Position numbers and translations under genes: made by a program
The notes under the pieces: generated by a model
Seen by the model: the letters and a program-made list of their open reading frames with translations, nothing else
What the model was told of the DNA's origin: nothing
The model's database searches: none
In this document: piece after piece, positions 1 through 6,195 of the stretch
Position numbering within the stretch: position 1 is the first letter of the stretch
Layout of the letters: each line of letters starts with the position of its first letter
From: Bacillota bacterium
GTDB taxonomy: Bacteria; Bacillota_E; Sulfobacillia; Sulfobacillales; Sulfobacillaceae
Length of the DNA stretch: 7,124 bases
Assembly: GCA_021820165.1 (NCBI GenBank)
Contig: JAKADW010000103.1
Location: forward strand, 1 to 7,124
Direction of reading: 5' to 3'

Positions 1-713
1 ATGCCAATGGTATAGGACTCATTGTGGGCTTTGGCCTCCAGCGCCCGGGCCACGGCGTCGGGGATGCTGGTCATGCCTGCATCCAAATACCCGGAGTCAA
101 GACGGCGCTGTATGCGCCGGGGATCGACGTCGGCAATGAGGGCAACCCCTTCGAGCATTTTCACGGCCAGTGGCTGCGCCCCACCCATGCCGCCGAGGCC
201 GGCGGACACATAGAGGCGACCCTGTAAATGATCCACTTGGAAATGCTGGGTGGCGAGTGCCACCAAAGTCTGAAAGGTCCCCTGGATGATGCCCTGGCTA
301 CCAATATACACCCAGGATCCCGCGGTCATCTGTCCATACATGGTGAGGCCTTCTGCTTCCAGCCGATTGAATTCGTCGAGGGTGGCCCATTTGCCGACCA
401 AATTGCTATTGGCAATGAGGACCCGGGGAGCACTGGGCTGGGTTCGGAACACGGCGACCGGCTTGCCGGATTGGATGAGTAGGGTCTCGTCGTTTCCGAG
501 TTTTAGCAGCGTGTCAACAATTTTGTCGTAGGCCTCCCAGGACCGGGCGGCGCGCCCGCGGCCCCCATAGACAATGAGATGCGCCGGATCCTCGGCGACC
601 GCCGGATCTAGGTTATTCATGAGCATGCGTAAGGCAGCTTCTTGACCCCATCCGCGACAATGGAGGGTGGCACCGTGCGGAGCTTGGATGTTCTCGTGAC
701 GAAACCAGTTCAT
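1..713 (-). CDS. hutU: Urocanate hydratase (urocanase), N-terminal part, runs off the left edge
   Basis: Urocanase adds water to urocanate to give 4-imidazolone-5-propionate, the second step of histidine degradation, in the cytoplasm with tightly bound NAD+. The frame is open from the ATG at 713 to the window edge: 237 codons of a family that is usually about 550 residues, so over half is missing. The translation shows family blocks in order: [18 protein letters not shown] near residues 28-45, [66 protein letters not shown], and the NAD-binding glycine-rich stretch [17 protein letters not shown]. The catalytic cysteine region lies beyond the window. The start is set by a GAGGAGGA ribosome binding site at 721-728, 7 nt upstream. 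It is the fourth gene of the minus-strand set, 44 bp after the amidohydrolase. I see no frameshift or stop in the visible part. Identification is very secure. Confidence 0.97.
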   Translation of the reverse strand, partial: MNWFRHENIQAPHGATLHCRGWGQEAALRMLMNNLDPAVAEDPAHLIVYGGRGRAARSWEAYDKIVDTLLKLGNDETLLIQSGKPVAVFRTQPSAPRVLIANSNLVGKWATLDEFNRLEAEGLTMYGQMTAGSWVYIGSQGIIQGTFQTLVALATQHFQVDHLQGRLYVSAGLGGMGGAQPLAVKMLEGVALIADVDPRRIQRRLDSGYLDAGMTSIPDAVARALEAKAHNESYTIG

Positions 714-720
714 GGATGAT

Positions 721-728
721 TCCTCCTC
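721..728 (-). promoter_or_regulatory. Ribosome binding site of hutU
   Basis: The minus strand reads GAGGAGGA, 7 nt before the ATG at 713. It lies in the 44-bp gap after the amidohydrolase stop. No stable hairpin with a T-run is present there, so hutU should be read through from upstream. Confidence 0.85.
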
Positions 729-757
729 TTTTATGGATCCCTGACTCTGGATATCCT

Positions 758-2086
758 TTATAGTTCCCAACTGCGGACCAGGTCCTGCACTTGGCGGCCC
801 AACCGTGTAGAATCGAGAGCCCGGTGAGCTCGCTTCGTGACCATAGGTCGACCCGCCACCACCACCTCGCTCACCGCGTCAGGCTGCATCGCGTATACCA
901 CGTTGGCGGCCAAGGTCTTTTCGGTCCAGGGAATCAGGGAGGGGTGCGCCAAATCGATCCCGATGAAGTCCGCTTGCAGTCCGGGCTCGAGGCGTCCGGT
1001 AGGGATCTGGAGCAACTCGGCGCCACCGGCGGTGCCCATGAGGAGAACCCGGTTATGACCAAGAATGGTCGCGTCGCGTGCCGCACCTTTATGCAACAAC
1101 GCCGCCATTCGCATTTCTTCGAAGAGATTGGCCCGGTTATTACTACAACCCCCATCGGTGCCGAGCCCCGCCACCACCCCGCCCGCCAGAAGTTGGGGCA
1201 GGGGGGCAATGCCATCGGCCAGAAATAAGTTGCTGGAAGGGCAATAAGCCCATCGCGTTCCGGTGCTGGCCACGAGGTCGATGTCCTCATCGGTGAGACA
1301 GACTAGGTGGACCGCAATCGTGTCCTTGCCTAATACACCCAATTGTGCCAAGTGGCCGACCGGAGTGCGGCCGGTACGGGCGCGCACCTCATCGACTTCG
1401 AAAGATTCTTCGGCCACATGAATGTGACAGGGCACGGCTAGTTCTCGGGCTAAGCCATAAGCTTCTTGGATCATCGCATCGGATGCGCCATGGAGGCTGT
1501 GGGGCGCGACGTGGATCGTCACCAGAGGGTCCTGGGCCACCTCATCGGATAAAGTCCGCGTGCGCTGCATGGCCTGGTCGATGGTTTCTTGGTAGGCGGG
1601 AGGAGCTCCCGCCCAATCGTAAAAGGTGCGGGCTAACACCAGTCGAATTCCTACATCCCGCGCCGCCTGGATCACCGCCCGATCCGATTCCATCCCGTGT
1701 CCATGCTGATAAAAGAATTCGGCCACCGTGGTGATTCCGGCTTGCAACATCTCTAAAAAGGCGAGTTGACTACCCAAGTATAGGGCGTCGGGATCCAGAT
1801 GAGCCGTGAGGTCATATAAGGCCTCTTGACGCCAGGTGAGAAACGGTTGGTCCACGCCACGACCGCGCGCTAGATGTTGAAAGGCGTGCGCGTGAACATT
1901 GATGGTGCCCGGCATAAGGATACGGTCGGACCATTTGACAACGGGCACGTTTGGGTATTGGACGTTTAGGTTTTCCGAGGCACCTATCGCGACAATCTGG
2001 CCCGAGGTCTCATCCACGATGAGGGACTGTCCTTTTTGGATGCCGGTCGGCACGAGGATGAAATCTGCATCATAGCGTCGCAGCAT
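758..2086 (-). CDS. hutF: Metal-dependent amidohydrolase/deaminase, probable formimidoylglutamate deiminase (HutF-like)
   Basis: A 442-residue amidohydrolase-superfamily enzyme of the TRZ/ATZ-SsnA-HutF type. Visible catalytic positions: HAH metal ligands H65 and H67 in VHAHAFQ, H223 and the likely acid/base E226 in HIHVAEE, H260 in IAVH, and the metal/catalytic D311 in GLGTDGG. HutF-like traits are HAHAFQ (HSHAFQ in known HutF), [26 protein letters not shown] and HIHVAEE followed by a V-D pair. HutF converts N-formimidoyl-L-glutamate to N-formyl-L-glutamate and ammonia, and adjacency to hutU makes that the best guess. Against it, the C-terminal part ([24 protein letters not shown]) resembles generic TRZ/ATZ deaminases more than textbook HutF. 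The residue after APHSL is His, where I recall Arg in Pseudomonas HutF. The start ATG has a canonical GGAGGTGA 6 nt upstream inside the preceding gene, which it overlaps by 17 bp, so translation is probably coupled. Superfamily certain, substrate inferred. Confidence 0.68.
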   Translation of the reverse strand: MLRRYDADFILVPTGIQKGQSLIVDETSGQIVAIGASENLNVQYPNVPVVKWSDRILMPGTINVHAHAFQHLARGRGVDQPFLTWRQEALYDLTAHLDPDALYLGSQLAFLEMLQAGITTVAEFFYQHGHGMESDRAVIQAARDVGIRLVLARTFYDWAGAPPAYQETIDQAMQRTRTLSDEVAQDPLVTIHVAPHSLHGASDAMIQEAYGLARELAVPCHIHVAEESFEVDEVRARTGRTPVGHLAQLGVLGKDTIAVHLVCLTDEDIDLVASTGTRWAYCPSSNLFLADGIAPLPQLLAGGVVAGLGTDGGCSNNRANLFEEMRMAALLHKGAARDATILGHNRVLLMGTAGGAELLQIPTGRLEPGLQADFIGIDLAHPSLIPWTEKTLAANVVYAMQPDAVSEVVVAGRPMVTKRAHRALDSTRLGRQVQDLVRSWEL

Positions 2087-3338
2087 GGGTTGTCACCTCC
2101 AAGGTTTGATCCAGTTTGACGAGCGCGTCGTGTAGGATCTCGGCACCTAATACTAAATCGGCGGGGTGGCTGGCTTCGTCCGGGCAATGACTCTTGCCCC
2201 CAAGACTTCGGATAAAGAGCATCCCGGTTGGCACCTTGCGGGCTAGATGGGTGGCATCGTGACCGGCCCAACTGTTATAAATGGGCGGCTCGACATGACG
2301 GGATCGGGCCGTATCGATCAGAACGCTTTGTACGGCGGATGATAGCGGCTGGGGTGCTTGGTTCAAAAGATTGCTGACCGTCATGTCGATATGTAGAGGC
2401 TCTATTTCCTCTGCCAGGTATTGGCGATAGCGCCTGCCCGCCTCTTGAAGCTGGTCTTTATCGGTCGACCGGATTTCCACGGTGAATACGACTTCGGATG
2501 GCACGATGTTCACCGCGTTGGGGTACACACGCACCTGGCCCACGGTACCGACCATCCAATGCGGCCACGACTCTCGTAGTAGCGTATTAAACGCGACCAC
2601 CGCTCGACCGAATGCATAAAGCGCGTCGCGGCGATCGGCCAAGAGCGTGGTGCCCGCATGATTTTGCTCTCCGGTGAGGGTGAATCGGTCGCGATAAATC
2701 CCGGTGATGCGGTCGACGACGGCAATGGGCAAATCGTCGGCATCGAGTCGGTTGCTTTGCTCGATGTGGGGTTCGATGAAAGCGGCCAGATGATTGGGGT
2801 CGAGGCTTTGACACTGAGTGAGGTCTCCTCCCGCCCGTGCTAGCGCCTCGGCCAAGGTCCGGCCATCCTCACTGGTGTGGTGCATGAGCTCGGTGCCAAG
2901 AAGACGACCGGTGAAGAGCCGACTGCCGAGCGTAGAGAGCCCGAAGGGATTGGGTTCTTCTCCGGTAAATGCGACGACGGCTAGGGCATGGCGGCCTTTA
3001 AAACCTCGGGATGCCAAAGACTCCAGGGCCTCCAAACTCATGAGCACACCGGCGGCCCCATCGTAGGCTCCCCCATGCGGTACGGTGTCGAGGTGGGATC
3101 CCGCTGCAATGGTTTTGGCAGATGCCTGCCGTCCCGGCAAGCGGCCCCATTGATTACCGGCGGCATCGACCTGGTATTCGAGGTGGGCTTCAAGCACCGC
3201 GAGCCGAAACGCGGATCGGGCCTCCAAGTCTGCTTCGCTACCAAAAGGGCGGGTGATCCCCCCGCTGGGATCTTTGCCAATATCGGCAAATTTAGCGATG
3301 CGTTCCATTAAACGTGTGGCACTAATGGGTGAACTCAA
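2070..3338 (-). CDS. M20-family Zn-dependent N-carbamoyl/N-acyl L-amino acid amidohydrolase; candidate N-formylglutamate deformylase
   Basis: A 422-residue binuclear-metal hydrolase of the AllC/HyuC/beta-ureidopropionase group, at the usual length for the family. Seen: the N-terminal signature DPSGGITRPFGS (23-34), metal ligands H82 in GSHLDTV, D93 in GGAYDGAAGV, E127/E128 in FTGEEPNPFG, H191 in EPHIEQ and H384 in GGKSHCPDE. Also present are H227 in NHAGTT of the dimerisation/lid domain, N277 and R290 (VNIVP, VEIRSTD), where relatives bind the substrate alpha-carboxylate, and AGHDA at 358-362. All key residues are present, so the enzyme should be active on an N-substituted L-amino acid. Database labels would be allantoate amidohydrolase or N-carbamoyl-amino acid hydrolase, but no purine or pyrimidine gene is visible. 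Sitting between the regulator and HutF-like and HutU genes, it most plausibly removes the formyl group from N-formylglutamate (inference). The start is TTG, chosen because AAAGGAGA lies 9 nt upstream. The next in-frame ATG (3308) is about 40 nt from any good site. Confidence 0.88.
   Translation of the reverse strand: MSSPISATRLMERIAKFADIGKDPSGGITRPFGSEADLEARSAFRLAVLEAHLEYQVDAAGNQWGRLPGRQASAKTIAAGSHLDTVPHGGAYDGAAGVLMSLEALESLASRGFKGRHALAVVAFTGEEPNPFGLSTLGSRLFTGRLLGTELMHHTSEDGRTLAEALARAGGDLTQCQSLDPNHLAAFIEPHIEQSNRLDADDLPIAVVDRITGIYRDRFTLTGEQNHAGTTLLADRRDALYAFGRAVVAFNTLLRESWPHWMVGTVGQVRVYPNAVNIVPSEVVFTVEIRSTDKDQLQEAGRRYRQYLAEEIEPLHIDMTVSNLLNQAPQPLSSAVQSVLIDTARSRHVEPPIYNSWAGHDATHLARKVPTGMLFIRSLGGKSHCPDEASHPADLVLGAEILHDALVKLDQTLEVTTHAATL
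2093..2100 (-). promoter_or_regulatory. Ribosome binding site inside the M20 gene, for the HutF-like gene
   Basis: The minus strand reads GGAGGTGA, a full match to the anti-Shine-Dalgarno core, 6 nt before the ATG at 2086. It is embedded in the last codons of the M20 hydrolase gene, so ribosomes finishing that gene terminate 17 bp past the new start. Confidence 0.85.
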
Positions 3339-3347
3339 CGTCTCTAG

Positions 3348-3355
3348 TCTCCTTT
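3348..3355 (-). promoter_or_regulatory. Ribosome binding site that fixes the TTG start of the M20 hydrolase
   Basis: The minus strand reads AAAGGAGA, 9 nt before the TTG at 3338, in the 31-bp gap after the regulator's stop. There is no comparable site before the first in-frame ATG (3308), which is why the TTG is preferred. Confidence 0.8.
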
Positions 3356-3369
3356 ATTAGCCGTCGCCG

Positions 3370-4218
3370 TCAAGGCCGATACACCTGGCGCTTGGTCTCG
3401 TAATCCTCCAGGGCCTGCAGTCGGGATTCAATGTTGGGGGTGGCGGCGGCCGCCTCCCGGATCAGGTAGTTGATAAACACCATGACGGCTGCATACGAGT
3501 CGAATAATGAAGCTCGCGCGACCGGCACCACCGCCACCGGACGCGCCAGGGCCTCGACAGGTGTGTGCCGACGATCTGTAATGGCGGCTATGGGTGTGGC
3601 CCAGCGGGCTACGTCAGTGAGCCAATCCAAGAGGACTGCAGAATATCGGGGAAATACGAAAGCCAACACCGCGGTATCCGGTTGAACCCGAGATGCCAGA
3701 GCAGTCCATTGAGGCGTGTCCGGTGTGACGCATTCAACACTATCGCGAATTTTACTTAAGAAGTACGCCGCATAGGGCATCACCGTGGCCGAGGCACGAG
3801 CTCCTGCCAGCACCAGCCGCGGCGATCGCAGGACAAACTGAACCATGGCTTTTCCTTCGCTACTCTGGCTTAGAGCGGGGAGTTCGGACAAATTGGCGAT
3901 CTCTTCGGCAATGAGCGGATCCACGTCAGCCGATGGCGGGCGGTGCAAATAGCGAGCGCGATCCGGTGCTTTCCATTCCTCCCGAATTAAATCTTGCAAG
4001 GTGCGCACGAATTCTGCAAATCCGGAAAACCCGAGCCCCATGCAAAAGCGGGAAACCGTCGATTGACTCACGTCGCAAGCGTCGGCCAGTTCTACGGCCG
4101 ACATTAAGGAGACATCTCGCCAGTGCTGGGTCACGTACTGGGCAATTTGGCGATTAGCGCCCGGCGTAGTCCCTTGGTCCATCACTCGCGCCTGCAGGTC
4201 TTGTAGCGTGCTGATCAC
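3370..4218 (-). CDS. RpiR/MurR-family transcriptional regulator (HTH plus SIS domain)
   Basis: A 282-residue cytoplasmic DNA-binding regulator. The N-terminal HTH_6 domain covers about residues 1-78, with the recognition region LADACDVSQSTVSRFCMGLGFSGFAEF (written here to show the family hallmark VSQSTVSRF-GFSGFAEF). A linker leads to a SIS domain from about 120 to 250, opening with the strand-and-loop LVLAGARASATVMPYAAYFL, which corresponds to the ligand loop. RpiR proteins usually sense phosphosugars, but some control amino acid or nucleobase catabolism, as its hydrolase and hut neighbours suggest here. It is the promoter-proximal gene of the minus-strand operon, 31 bp ahead of the M20 hydrolase, so it may autoregulate. 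I chose GTG at 4218 because GAGGTG (4230-4225) lies 6 nt upstream. A GTG three codons earlier (4227) gives 285 residues but overlaps that site and has only a weak one of its own. No damage is seen. The family is secure; the effector is unknown. Confidence 0.93.
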   Translation of the reverse strand: MISTLQDLQARVMDQGTTPGANRQIAQYVTQHWRDVSLMSAVELADACDVSQSTVSRFCMGLGFSGFAEFVRTLQDLIREEWKAPDRARYLHRPPSADVDPLIAEEIANLSELPALSQSSEGKAMVQFVLRSPRLVLAGARASATVMPYAAYFLSKIRDSVECVTPDTPQWTALASRVQPDTAVLAFVFPRYSAVLLDWLTDVARWATPIAAITDRRHTPVEALARPVAVVPVARASLFDSYAAVMVFINYLIREAAAATPNIESRLQALEDYETKRQVYRP

Positions 4219-4224
4219 ATTCCA

Positions 4225-4230
4225 CACCTC
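4225..4230 (-). promoter_or_regulatory. Ribosome binding site that decides the regulator start
   Basis: The minus strand reads GAGGTG, with a 6-nt spacer before the GTG at 4218. The alternative GTG at 4227 is itself part of this motif and has only GGGTG at 4 nt spacing, so the shorter protein is favoured. Confidence 0.6.
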
Positions 4231-4389
4231 ACACCCATGTTAAGTGGCCATCCAATGCGTGTACGAATGAAAATATCCATCGGATCTTTTCGACGACCAC
4301 GTTTGCAGTCTTTGCAGAAGCCATGGTAACACAAAAGTATGAGCGGAACCACATCGTTATCATGATCTTCTAAAATTTGCGCATAAAGA

Positions 4390-4418
4390 TTGATATCATC
4401 CATGTAGGATGATATCAT
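4390..4418 (+). promoter_or_regulatory. Predicted sigma-A-type promoter for the ABC importer operon
   Basis: A -35 element TTGATA (4390-4395, 5 of 6 to TTGACA) is separated by 17 bp from a -10 element TATCAT (4413-4418, 5 of 6 to TATAAT). A TG at 4410-4411 makes it an extended -10. Transcription would begin near 4425, leaving a leader of about 160 nt before the ATG at 4587. Both elements fall on or next to the arms of the inverted repeat, predicting repression by steric block. The promoter is read by eye, not measured. Confidence 0.6.
4390..4418 (-). promoter_or_regulatory. Mirror-image, weaker promoter facing the regulator/hut operon
   Basis: Because the element is an inverted repeat, the minus strand reads ATGATA (4418-4413, 4 of 6 to the -35 consensus), a 17-bp spacer, then TATCAA (4395-4390, 4 of 6 to the -10) preceded by TG in the extended -10 position. 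The start would be near 4383, about 165 nt before the regulator's GTG. An alternative on the same strand is ATGATA at 4363-4358 with CATACT at 4341-4336 (spacing 16). I cannot tell which is used. Confidence 0.3.
4391..4417. promoter_or_regulatory. Perfect 11-bp inverted repeat, probable regulator operator
   Basis: TGATATCATCC (4391-4401), a 5-nt spacer ATGTA, then its exact reverse complement GGATGATATCA (4407-4417). Each arm also contains the self-complementary octamer TGATATCA (4391-4398 and 4410-4417), centred 19 bp apart, close to two helical turns. That arrangement suits two dimers of an HTH regulator on one DNA face. It overlaps the promoter core, so binding should block transcription in one or both directions. 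The adjacent RpiR gene is the obvious candidate protein; this link is inferred from position only. Confidence 0.72.
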
Positions 4419-4545
4419 GCAAAAAACTACCACTAACCGGATTGGCAGAGGTTTGCGCGTGGGTGGTGGTGAGGTTGGCCGAGATTAGACATCTGGGGAA
4501 GACATTTAGTATTGTGCGATGCACCGCATTACCAAGTCGGTTACA

Positions 4546-4561
4546 GGGCCGATGTCGGCCC
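4546..4561 (+). promoter_or_regulatory. Strong hairpin in the transporter mRNA leader next to the ribosome binding site
   Basis: GGGCCG (4546-4551), loop ATGT, then CGGCCC (4556-4561): a perfect six-pair, all-GC stem with a tetraloop. It ends 11 nt before the GAGGAGGA ribosome binding site (4573-4580) of the binding-protein gene. No T-run follows, so it is not an intrinsic terminator. It could stabilise the 5' end of the message or affect ribosome access, or be a DNA binding site; no function is shown. Confidence 0.45.
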
Positions 4562-4586
4562 ATTATGATTCAGAGGAGGAAACGAT

Positions 4587-6179
4587 ATGGGTAAGCGAAC
4601 CATTGGCATGCTTTCCACCATGATTTTGAGTGCCGCGCTGGCGGGATGTGGGTCCACCTCCCAAGCGCCTACGTCAAAGACTTCGGCCGGCTTGGCCAAC
4701 GCCACCATGACGGTCACCTGGAGCGGAAATCCCCAGACCATCGATCCCCGTAAGATTTACGATGGGGAGGATTGGAACATTGGGCGGGCCCTTTATGTGG
4801 GCCTTTACAGCATTAATCACCAAGGGACACTCGTTCCTGTGGTGGCCGCGTCGAAGCCGATTATTTCTGACCACGGTTTGGTGTATACGATTCATCTTAA
4901 CCCCAAGGCCACGTGGTCCAACGGCAAACCCGTCACGGCCGAAGACTTCGTGTATTCGTTGCGCACCGAACTTTCCTCGAAATTTCAGTCACCGGATACC
5001 TATCTGTGGTGGATGATTAAAGGAGCGAGCGCGTATGAGGCAGGGCAATCGACGACGCTCGGAATCACCGCACTGGGCACCCATACCCTACAGTATACGT
5101 TGAGTACGGCATATTCCGCGTTTCCGTACGTATTGGGTGTGCCCGCATCGTTCCCGGTGTATCCGAAGGCCATTAGCCAGGTTGCGACTAAGCCGGTTAC
5201 AGACGGGCCGTACGTGGTGGGCCAATGGAAGACCGGCCAAAGTATGACCCTTAATCAGAATGCGCATTACAATTTGAACGCCCATACCTACCCCCCGCAT
5301 TTGAAGTTTGACTTTAACGTGGATCCGTCGGTGGGCATCCTCCGAGTCGAAAACGGGCAGGCCGACTTGGTGGGCGATGGCATCCCCTCGGCCAATTACC
5401 AGCAATTGAAGGCCAATCCCCAATATGCGGCGGATATTACTGCAGGGTATCAGCCGGCGGTCATCTTGCTGGCGCTTAATGAACGGGTCGCGCCATTCAA
5501 TAATCCTTTGGTACGCAAAGCGGTGCAGATGGCGATTAATAAAAAGCATCTGGTACAGCTTTTGAATGGACGAGCCCAGGTGGCCAACGGCATCCTACCC
5601 TCTTCGCTTCCGGGCTTCGGGTCCAACATTCCAAATCCCTATCCATACAACCCAACCAAGGCTAAGCAATTGCTCACCCAAGCGGGTTTCCCCCATGGAT
5701 TTTCTACCACGTTGGGGCTGGCCAGCGAACAGACTGGGGGCTCTCAGATTGAAACCGAGGTCGAAGCTGACTTGAAAGCGATCGGGATTCAGGTCACGGC
5801 CAAGCCCTTACCGACCGAATCGTCGGCGCAGGCGAAGATGCCCATGATGACCTATAGCTGGTACATGGACTACCCGGATCCGGCGGACTTCGTTGGAGGA
5901 TTCTTGACGTCTCCCGCCGTGGTTGGTGGCTCGAATCCGGCTTTTCTGAATGACCCCAAGTTGGACACGATGGAAACCGCCGCAGCCGCCATGCCGCTCG
6001 GGGCCCAAAGGACCGCGTTATACAAGCAGATAGACAAAAGGGCCATGCAGGACGCTGCATATGTTCCGTTGTTCTACCCGGAACTGACCTACTTCCATTC
6101 GAGTCGTGTGCAGGGATTCACCGCTCCAGCGGTCTACTTTCCGGCTGTCTATAGCCACCTGAGATTGTCAGGCAAATAG
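4587..6179 (+). CDS. ABC transporter substrate-binding lipoprotein, family 5 (peptide/nickel type)
   Basis: A 530-residue extracytoplasmic solute receptor tethered to the membrane by lipid. The signal peptide is short (positively charged MGKR, hydrophobic 7-19) with lipobox LAGC, giving the modified Cys at residue 21, then a Ser/Thr-rich linker to about 38. The mature domain is SBP_bac_5. It has the family entry block TVTWSGNPQTIDP (42-54), the hallmark YTIHLNPKATWSNGKPVTAEDFVYSLR split across 100-126, the second-lobe NPLVRKAVQMAINKK block and the C-terminal LFYPELTYFHSSRVQGF. Such proteins bind oligopeptides or dipeptides, sometimes opines, nickel or other small molecules, and deliver them to a two-permease, two-ATPase importer. 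The start has GGAGG 7 nt upstream, behind a hairpin. The first permease gene follows after 16 bp. Divergence from a hut operon suggests a histidine-containing peptide or other nitrogen-rich ligand; that is inference. Confidence 0.94.
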   Translation: MGKRTIGMLSTMILSAALAGCGSTSQAPTSKTSAGLANATMTVTWSGNPQTIDPRKIYDGEDWNIGRALYVGLYSINHQGTLVPVVAASKPIISDHGLVYTIHLNPKATWSNGKPVTAEDFVYSLRTELSSKFQSPDTYLWWMIKGASAYEAGQSTTLGITALGTHTLQYTLSTAYSAFPYVLGVPASFPVYPKAISQVATKPVTDGPYVVGQWKTGQSMTLNQNAHYNLNAHTYPPHLKFDFNVDPSVGILRVENGQADLVGDGIPSANYQQLKANPQYAADITAGYQPAVILLALNERVAPFNNPLVRKAVQMAINKKHLVQLLNGRAQVANGILPSSLPGFGSNIPNPYPYNPTKAKQLLTQAGFPHGFSTTLGLASEQTGGSQIETEVEADLKAIGIQVTAKPLPTESSAQAKMPMMTYSWYMDYPDPADFVGGFLTSPAVVGGSNPAFLNDPKLDTMETAAAAMPLGAQRTALYKQIDKRAMQDAAYVPLFYPELTYFHSSRVQGFTAPAVYFPAVYSHLRLSGK

Positions 6180-6195
6180 GAAGGGGGGCGGTCGG

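Larger units (their letters stand above)
4219..4586. other. Divergent intergenic regulatory region
   Basis: This is the only long stretch without a convincing gene. It separates the minus-strand regulator/hut operon from the plus-strand ABC importer operon. From left to right it holds the regulator's ribosome binding site and a leader of about 160 nt. That leader includes a short tandem repeat (TTTGCAG at 4302-4308 and 4311-4317) and an ATCATGAT palindrome at 4359-4366. The perfect inverted repeat with overlapping promoters follows at 4390-4418. Next is a transporter leader of about 160 nt with a G/T-rich patch (4456-4477) and a hairpin just before the ribosome binding site. I see no tRNA, no known riboswitch class that I can recognise, and no T-rich terminator hairpin. 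Confidence 0.8.

Noticed and set aside
228..482. Plus-strand frames within the first 530 bases
   Set aside because: The minus strand here encodes unmistakable urocanase motifs without interruption, so these are shadows.
735..756. GGATCC and GGATATCC in the gap before hutU as a terminator stem
   Set aside because: Only four base pairs can form across a 14-nt loop and no T-run follows on the minus strand.
791..1228. 145-codon plus-strand frame opposite the HutF-like gene
   Set aside because: It is antisense to a gene with intact catalytic motifs. The low-complexity Arg/His/Pro composition is typical of a shadow frame and it has no ribosome binding site.
4215..4433. 72-codon minus-strand reading frame in the intergenic region, with a CxxC-like CYHGFCKDCK stretch
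   Set aside because: Its GTG start has no ribosome binding site, it runs through the promoter/operator repeat, it overlaps the regulator start, and I recognise no family. The predicted transcript would begin inside it.
4485..4512. Possible second plus-strand promoter (TTAGAC with TAGTAT)
   Set aside because: The -35 matches only 2 of 6 positions and the spacing is about 16 bp. It is much weaker than the extended -10 promoter upstream.
4546..4561. GC hairpin as an intrinsic terminator or attenuator
   Set aside because: No run of T residues follows it and the ribosome binding site is immediately downstream, so it is listed only as a leader hairpin.
4409..4594. 61-codon plus-strand frame in the transporter leader, overlapping the binding-protein start
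   Set aside because: Its ATG lies at the -10 element, upstream of the predicted transcription start. There is no ribosome binding site and the composition (Arg/Cys-rich) is not protein-like.
5088..5549. 153-codon minus-strand frame opposite the binding-protein gene
   Set aside because: It is antisense to a clearly real SBP_bac_5 coding sequence. No recognisable domain and no start signal.
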